Source: Methylobacterium sp. (lineage in GTDB: Bacteria; Pseudomonadota; Alphaproteobacteria; Rhizobiales; Beijerinckiaceae). From it: a stretch of 18,336 bases of DNA. Made by a program: the position numbers and the translations under genes. The first letter of the stretch is position 1. The number at the start of each line of letters is the position of its first letter. The notes under the pieces are model-generated. The model was not told the origin of the DNA. It was given only the letters and a program-made list of their open reading frames with translations, and made no database searches. Positions 15,451 to 18,336 of the stretch are shown here, one piece after another. The stretch is from positions 1-18,336 of the forward strand of contig JAJKJG010000074.1 in the NCBI GenBank assembly GCA_021154065.1, given 5' to 3'.

Positions 15451-16080
15451 GTGAGCAACTCCTCAGCTAAGATCTCGGATGAAGCATGGAACGAGTTCGG
15501 TTCATTCCTGGAAAAAACCGGGATTCGCCTCAAGGATGCGGATGAGCTTCGGCGAGGCATTGAGCACGCTTCGCTAGAGGCATCGAAGATTCCAGTGATC
15601 ACGAAATCCGACTTGGCTGAGCGGAAGGACTTTCACAGCGCTGCCGATCTTGCTCGTAAACTCGCAACGAAGATGAAAGGCAAATCGGCCAGCTGGGCTC
15701 GCTGGGTTGCGGGAGACACGAGGGAACCGACCAAACCTGCGACAGAGTCTGAGATCGAGGATTTCAATCAACTCAGAAACCATCTTCTTATGTTCCTCGA
15801 GGCCGCAGTAGAGGTTGCTGATAGTTTCAAGCGTGGCCGCCGCCAGGATGCGGTGACCCGGTCGTGGTGTCACTCTGTCGTAGCGGTCCTGGAGCGACAA
15901 GGTCTCCAGCTTCGCGACATGCGCGGTCGGGCGAGGCCCCAGACCAACAAGCTTATTTATGAGCTCTGGCGCTTGGTACCTCCGCAGAAGCTCCCAAGGA
16001 CCCAGGAGAGAGCTTTGCAGGTCACTCTCAAGCGGGTGTTGGACGAGCGCGAGAAGGCGACGCAGGAAAAAGTGAGCTGA
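15451..16080 (+). CDS. Hypothetical cytoplasmic protein of the mobile element
   Basis: A 209-residue protein from GTG 15451, 13 bases after the integrase stop, so the two are probably co-transcribed. I do not recognise the family. It has no signal peptide, membrane segment or cysteine motif. It looks mostly helical and highly charged. A central stretch (about residues 60-90) is rich in Lys and Trp (KLATKMKGKSASWARWVAG), and the C-terminal third is rich in Arg and Lys (KRVLDEREKATQEK). That composition suggests nucleic-acid or protein binding, but no known motif is evident. Lower-GC codon use matches the integrase. The start lacks a clear ribosome site. It is followed by an intergenic region with two inverted repeats. 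Confidence 0.7.
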   Translation: MSNSSAKISDEAWNEFGSFLEKTGIRLKDADELRRGIEHASLEASKIPVITKSDLAERKDFHSAADLARKLATKMKGKSASWARWVAGDTREPTKPATESEIEDFNQLRNHLLMFLEAAVEVADSFKRGRRQDAVTRSWCHSVVAVLERQGLQLRDMRGRARPQTNKLIYELWRLVPPQKLPRTQERALQVTLKRVLDEREKATQEKVS

Positions 16081-16095
16081 TCCGCCAGATTAACG

Positions 16096-16137
16096 TGCGC
16101 AGAAAAGGAACCGATTGTTCTCCAGGATTTCTGCGCA
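16096..16137. repeat. 10-bp perfect inverted repeat with inner stem
   Basis: TGCGCAGAAA (16096-16105) and TTTCTGCGCA (16128-16137) are perfect inverted arms separated by 22 bases. Inside, GGAAC and GTTCT can form a second 5-bp stem with one G-U pair and the loop CGATT. No T-tract follows on either strand, so it is not a standard terminator. It begins 15 bases after the hypothetical gene and precedes the AlpA-like gene. It could be an operator, a replication or integration site, or an RNA stem. Confidence 0.55.
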
Positions 16138-16201
16138 GCAAATGGCTGTGGAAGCTGAGAAATTGTTGAAGTTCACCTAAGATCGCGAGTGATTCAGATT
16201 G

Positions 16202-16223
16202 TTCGCTCCTGAGCAGGAGCGAA
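16202..16223. promoter_or_regulatory. Perfect palindrome covering the ribosome site of the AlpA-like gene
   Basis: TTCGCTCCTG (16202-16211) and CAGGAGCGAA (16214-16223) are perfect 10-bp inverted arms with only AG between them. The right arm contains the AGGAG ribosome site (16215-16219) of the ATG at 16226. As DNA this is an ideal operator for a dimeric regulator. As mRNA it would fold and hide the ribosome site. Confidence 0.7.
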
Positions 16224-16225
16224 GA

Positions 16226-16758
16226 ATGAACACTCGAAAATATATCACCGCCCGTGATCTACGAGCCAGATTAGGAAAGTGTCGGCAATGACCCTTTGGC
16301 GCTGGGAGCACCAGCCAGCGCTGGCCTTTCCTAAGCCGGTCTACATCAACGGACGAAAATATTACGATTTAGGTGAGCTCGAGGAATGGGAGCGGAATCG
16401 TCCCGCCCTCACCACTTCGATAGGCCGAACGCTCGTCCTCGCAGCTCTCGTCATCTACGGGCCTTCCATTCTCGTCCCGGAGCTCGAGCACTACGGACGC
16501 AACCATTGCGGCTTGGTCACGCTGATAACTCCAGGGGCAACCCTTCCGCCGGCAAGCATTCTCACTCTAGGAGCTCTCCGTCATGCCGGCAGTCCTCCGT
16601 CCGCGGACCGGGTACTGACTGGGATGCCGGGTCGGCAACGGGCCGGCGACAACTGCCGAACAACGGGGCAAACCTTCAAAAATGGCGGGGAGGCAGGTCA
16701 GCCTAAATTTCCTGCTGCGCTCAATGGCTTAGTCGTTCGGTCGAACATGCCAGCCTGA
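16226..16758 (+). pseudogene. AlpA/excisionase-like helix-turn-helix regulator, frameshifted
   Basis: From ATG 16226 the frame reads MNTRKYITARDLRARLGK and then hits TGA at 16289. The expected continuation, VSAMTLWRWEHQPALAFPKPV (with YINGRKYYDLGELEEWERNRP), lies one frame back from 16279. Joining the two around 16277-16279 restores a typical AlpA/HTH_17 DNA-binding domain (about 62 residues) with no gap. So one base appears to be lost in GGAAAGTG, or a -1 frameshift is used. Such small proteins act as excisionases or regulators of integrated elements. The second frame stays open to 16758, but the part after about 16411 shows no recognisable domain. The gene has a good ribosome site buried in a palindrome. 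Confidence 0.7.
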
Positions 16759-16855
16759 AGAGGTGCGAGAGCCCGCGCCAGTTCGCTCAGTCTCAGCACA
16801 GGGAAATTAGATGGAAGGGAGGAAGCGAGGCACCAGCGTAGGTGGCCTTCGTCCG

Positions 16856-17484
16856 ATGGCGAACTACCGCCGCCTCACGAAAGGCCTCGACCGGAATGCC
16901 GTCGTTGACCTGAACGATGCATGGCACCACGCCCGTAAAATCGGCCGGCCCCTGAACATGCTGGTGACCCTGCGCCCGCTCGACATCGACGACATTGCCT
17001 CAGAGGATCGGACGCTGGTCTGGAGACGGCTTCTGAACAAGCTGGGCGCCTATGCTCGCTATCGCGGCTTCGGACCCTTTACGGCCGCTTGGGCGAGGGA
17101 GAGCAACCCCGACGGCAGCGGCGAGCACCTCCACGTTCTGATGCACGTCCCGCTAAAACATCGCGAGCACTTCGAGTTGACCGTCTATGGCTGGTACCAC
17201 GGGGCGAGCGAAATCGACGTGCGGGTCAGGCATCAGGTGACGAGCTTCACCGCCGACGGCCGCCGCAAGAACGCCATCGGCTATATCACCAAGCAGATGA
17301 CGCCTCAGGCGTCGTATCGGCGCGGCGTCATTCGCCGACGAGGCGGCCTATCCTCGGCAAGCGGGCGGGTTGCACCACGAATATCGGCTTCAAGGCACGG
17401 GCATTGTGGCAAGCAGCGGACCGGCCGCCCCTGCCCCCATCAGCTCACGACGTCGCTGCCCCAGCCCGGCGCAAGGTAGCCTGA
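16856..17484 (+). pseudogene. HUH-type rolling-circle replication initiator-like protein, frameshifted
   Basis: The N-terminal part (MANYRRLTKGLDRNAVVDL) has the HUH endonuclease pattern: HLHVLMH at residues 91-97, with His91 and His93 as metal ligands. Tyr144 in IGYITKQ (YxxK) is the probable nucleophile. After RGVIRRRGG (about 17335-17345) this frame becomes unlike a real protein. The neighbouring frame continues with RPILGKRAGCTTNIGFKARALWQ and stops at 17484, so I read this as a one-base deletion near 17340. The intact protein would have about 209 residues. Such proteins nick DNA to start rolling-circle replication in plasmids and phage-like elements. An alternative start at 16811 adds 15 residues. 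The catalytic part lies upstream of the lesion, so activity is not excluded. The family assignment rests on motifs only. Confidence 0.6.
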
Positions 17485-18336
17485 GGATCTCGAGGCCGGT
17501 AGCGACAGCGCCCTCGGAACTCGCCCTCTATCATGCCTTGAGGACGCGGTGGATCGAAAACGGTTTCGTCCGCTTTGGAGGCGCGGAACGCCCTCTGATC
17601 GCGTGGTGGTATTTCGTCTAGGCCAATGCCTCGGCGAACTGCGCTGCGATACGCAAGGGAGACTGACCGACCAATTATTTGCATCATTGATGTGAGATGA
17701 CCACCGTACCCTGAGGAATGCCCCTCCTTGACTCACACCTCGTCCAGGACCGGCGATAACCCTCTACCCAGTGTCGGGCACCTGAAACTGGACAAGGCCG
17801 CTGTACGAGGCTCCCTGCGTCTGGAAAGCGGCATCCAAATTGGGAGAAGATCACGGCGACCAAGGGTTCCAACGTCTCACTGGAATTTTAGCAACGGCAT
17901 GTCTCTGCGGTAGAAATCCAGAGGAAACGGCGCGCGGCTTCACCCATTGCGCGGGTCGGCGCGAGGACGTTGTCTTACGGGTCAGTTTAATTGCCAGGCA
18001 TGATCCGGTGCCGCCTAAATCTCACGGAACGTTTAGGAACACGAGATCGCTTTAGAAGGCGAGCGCGAGTTACGCTGGGCCGAGCGCCGGAAACCGCCAC
18101 TCAAACCGGGAGGAGATCGGGGCATATTGGCAGCCAACCAGAAAAGACCAACAATATCAAAGACTAAGTCGGACGCTAAATTCCCTCTAAATTCGTCGCT
18201 TCGACAACAATTACACGGTTCGTGAATGTTTCCGAACGGTCAAGGCGCGGATCTGCTGGAAACGCGTGTCTGGGACGCCCTGTCTGATCGGGTTGCCTCG
18301 TACTCGGCGTCGAGGTCCTTTCGGACGGCGGCGATC
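17485..18336. other. Gene-free tail of the mobile element
   Basis: No convincing gene is visible in these ~850 bases. The open frames are short and lack ribosome sites or known motifs. A stretch around 18130-18220 is clearly A/T-richer and contains CTAAATTC twice, 11 bases apart (18176-18183 and 18187-18194). It may be a promoter or a replication or attachment region. At the far right, frames are open to the edge on both strands (plus from ATG 18226; minus ending at 18240), and I cannot decide between them. Confidence 0.5.

Larger units (their letters stand above)
13996..18336. mobile_element. Integrated genetic element at tRNA-Lys, left part (right end off-window)
   Basis: From 13996 the sequence changes from dense, very GC-rich metabolic genes to lower-GC, sparse genes typical of mobile DNA. 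The order is a tRNA-Lys 3' fragment (attachment site), a P4-type tyrosine integrase, an unknown protein, an AlpA-like regulator with a frameshift, a HUH-type replication protein with a frameshift, and a gene-free tail. The tRNA fragment lies on the minus strand with its 3' end to the left. An element that entered the 3' half of the gene would leave the intact tRNA at its right end, beyond this window. The combination of integrase, AlpA and Rep resembles integrative plasmids or phage satellites. No structural phage genes or conjugation genes are visible. The two frameshifted genes suggest a decaying element. Confidence 0.75.

Noticed and set aside
16096..16137. Intrinsic terminator of the integrase operon
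   Set aside because: No T-tract follows the stem on either strand, and the loop is long.
17370..17621. 83-codon plus-strand ORF overlapping the end of the Rep-like gene
   Set aside because: Its first half is a shadow of the repaired Rep frame. The tail has no known motif and no independent start.
17770..17805. Sequence resembling an insertion sequence end (TGTCGGGCACCTG ... TGGACA)
   Set aside because: No matching inverted end, target duplication or transposase is visible in the window.
18226..18336. Partial gene at the right edge (plus from ATG 18226, or minus with stop at 18240-18242)
   Set aside because: Both strands are open to the edge with similar third-position GC. Neither has a ribosome site or a family match, so no call can be supported.
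13996..18336. CRISPR array, retron or diversity-generating element in the accessory region
   Set aside because: No regularly spaced repeats, no reverse transcriptase motif (YxDD) and no Cas-like gene were seen.

Overview
The window looks like the chromosome of a GC-rich alphaproteobacterium, most likely a methylotroph of the Hyphomicrobiales (Rhizobiales). The grounds are very high third-position GC, a XoxF-type methanol dehydrogenase with its usual periplasmic partners, and glutathione-linked formaldehyde oxidation. I cannot assign a genus from the sequence alone.

Positions 1-13931 form a methanol/formaldehyde oxidation region. It opens with the end of an ABC-2 permease of the type found beside PQQ alcohol dehydrogenases, then a small secreted protein and a Tat-exported GH39-like glycoside hydrolase, all on the plus strand with overlapping stops and starts. 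On the minus strand, S-(hydroxymethyl)glutathione dehydrogenase and S-formylglutathione hydrolase form a two-gene operon. Next on the plus strand come a low-complexity secreted protein, a complete nitrate/taurine-type ABC importer of unknown substrate, and a secreted zinc metallohydrolase of the quinoprotein relay type. The block ends with xoxF, xoxG, xoxJ and a CXXCW-motif protein. A strong hairpin plus T-tract separates xoxF from xoxG. xoxG and xoxJ both appear to start at TTG.

Taken together, XoxF oxidises methanol in the periplasm using PQQ and a lanthanide and passes electrons to XoxG. XoxJ and the CXXCW and metallohydrolase proteins are accessory factors. Formaldehyde then goes through the glutathione adduct to formate in the cytoplasm. 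The two transport systems probably serve the metal or cofactor side of the system, which is inference.

At 13996 the character of the DNA changes. A 46-bp 3' half of a tRNA-Lys(CTT) gene, without its 5' half, marks an attachment site. To its right lies a lower-GC integrated element: a P4-type tyrosine integrase, an unrecognised 209-aa protein, an AlpA/excisionase-like gene with a frameshift, and a HUH-type replication initiator, also with a frameshift. Several regulatory-looking repeats sit here: a tandem 11-bp repeat before the integrase, a 10-bp inverted repeat, and a perfect palindrome covering the ribosome binding site of the AlpA-like gene. The last ~850 bases hold no recognisable gene. 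The element runs off the right edge, and the intact tRNA-Lys is predicted to lie beyond it.
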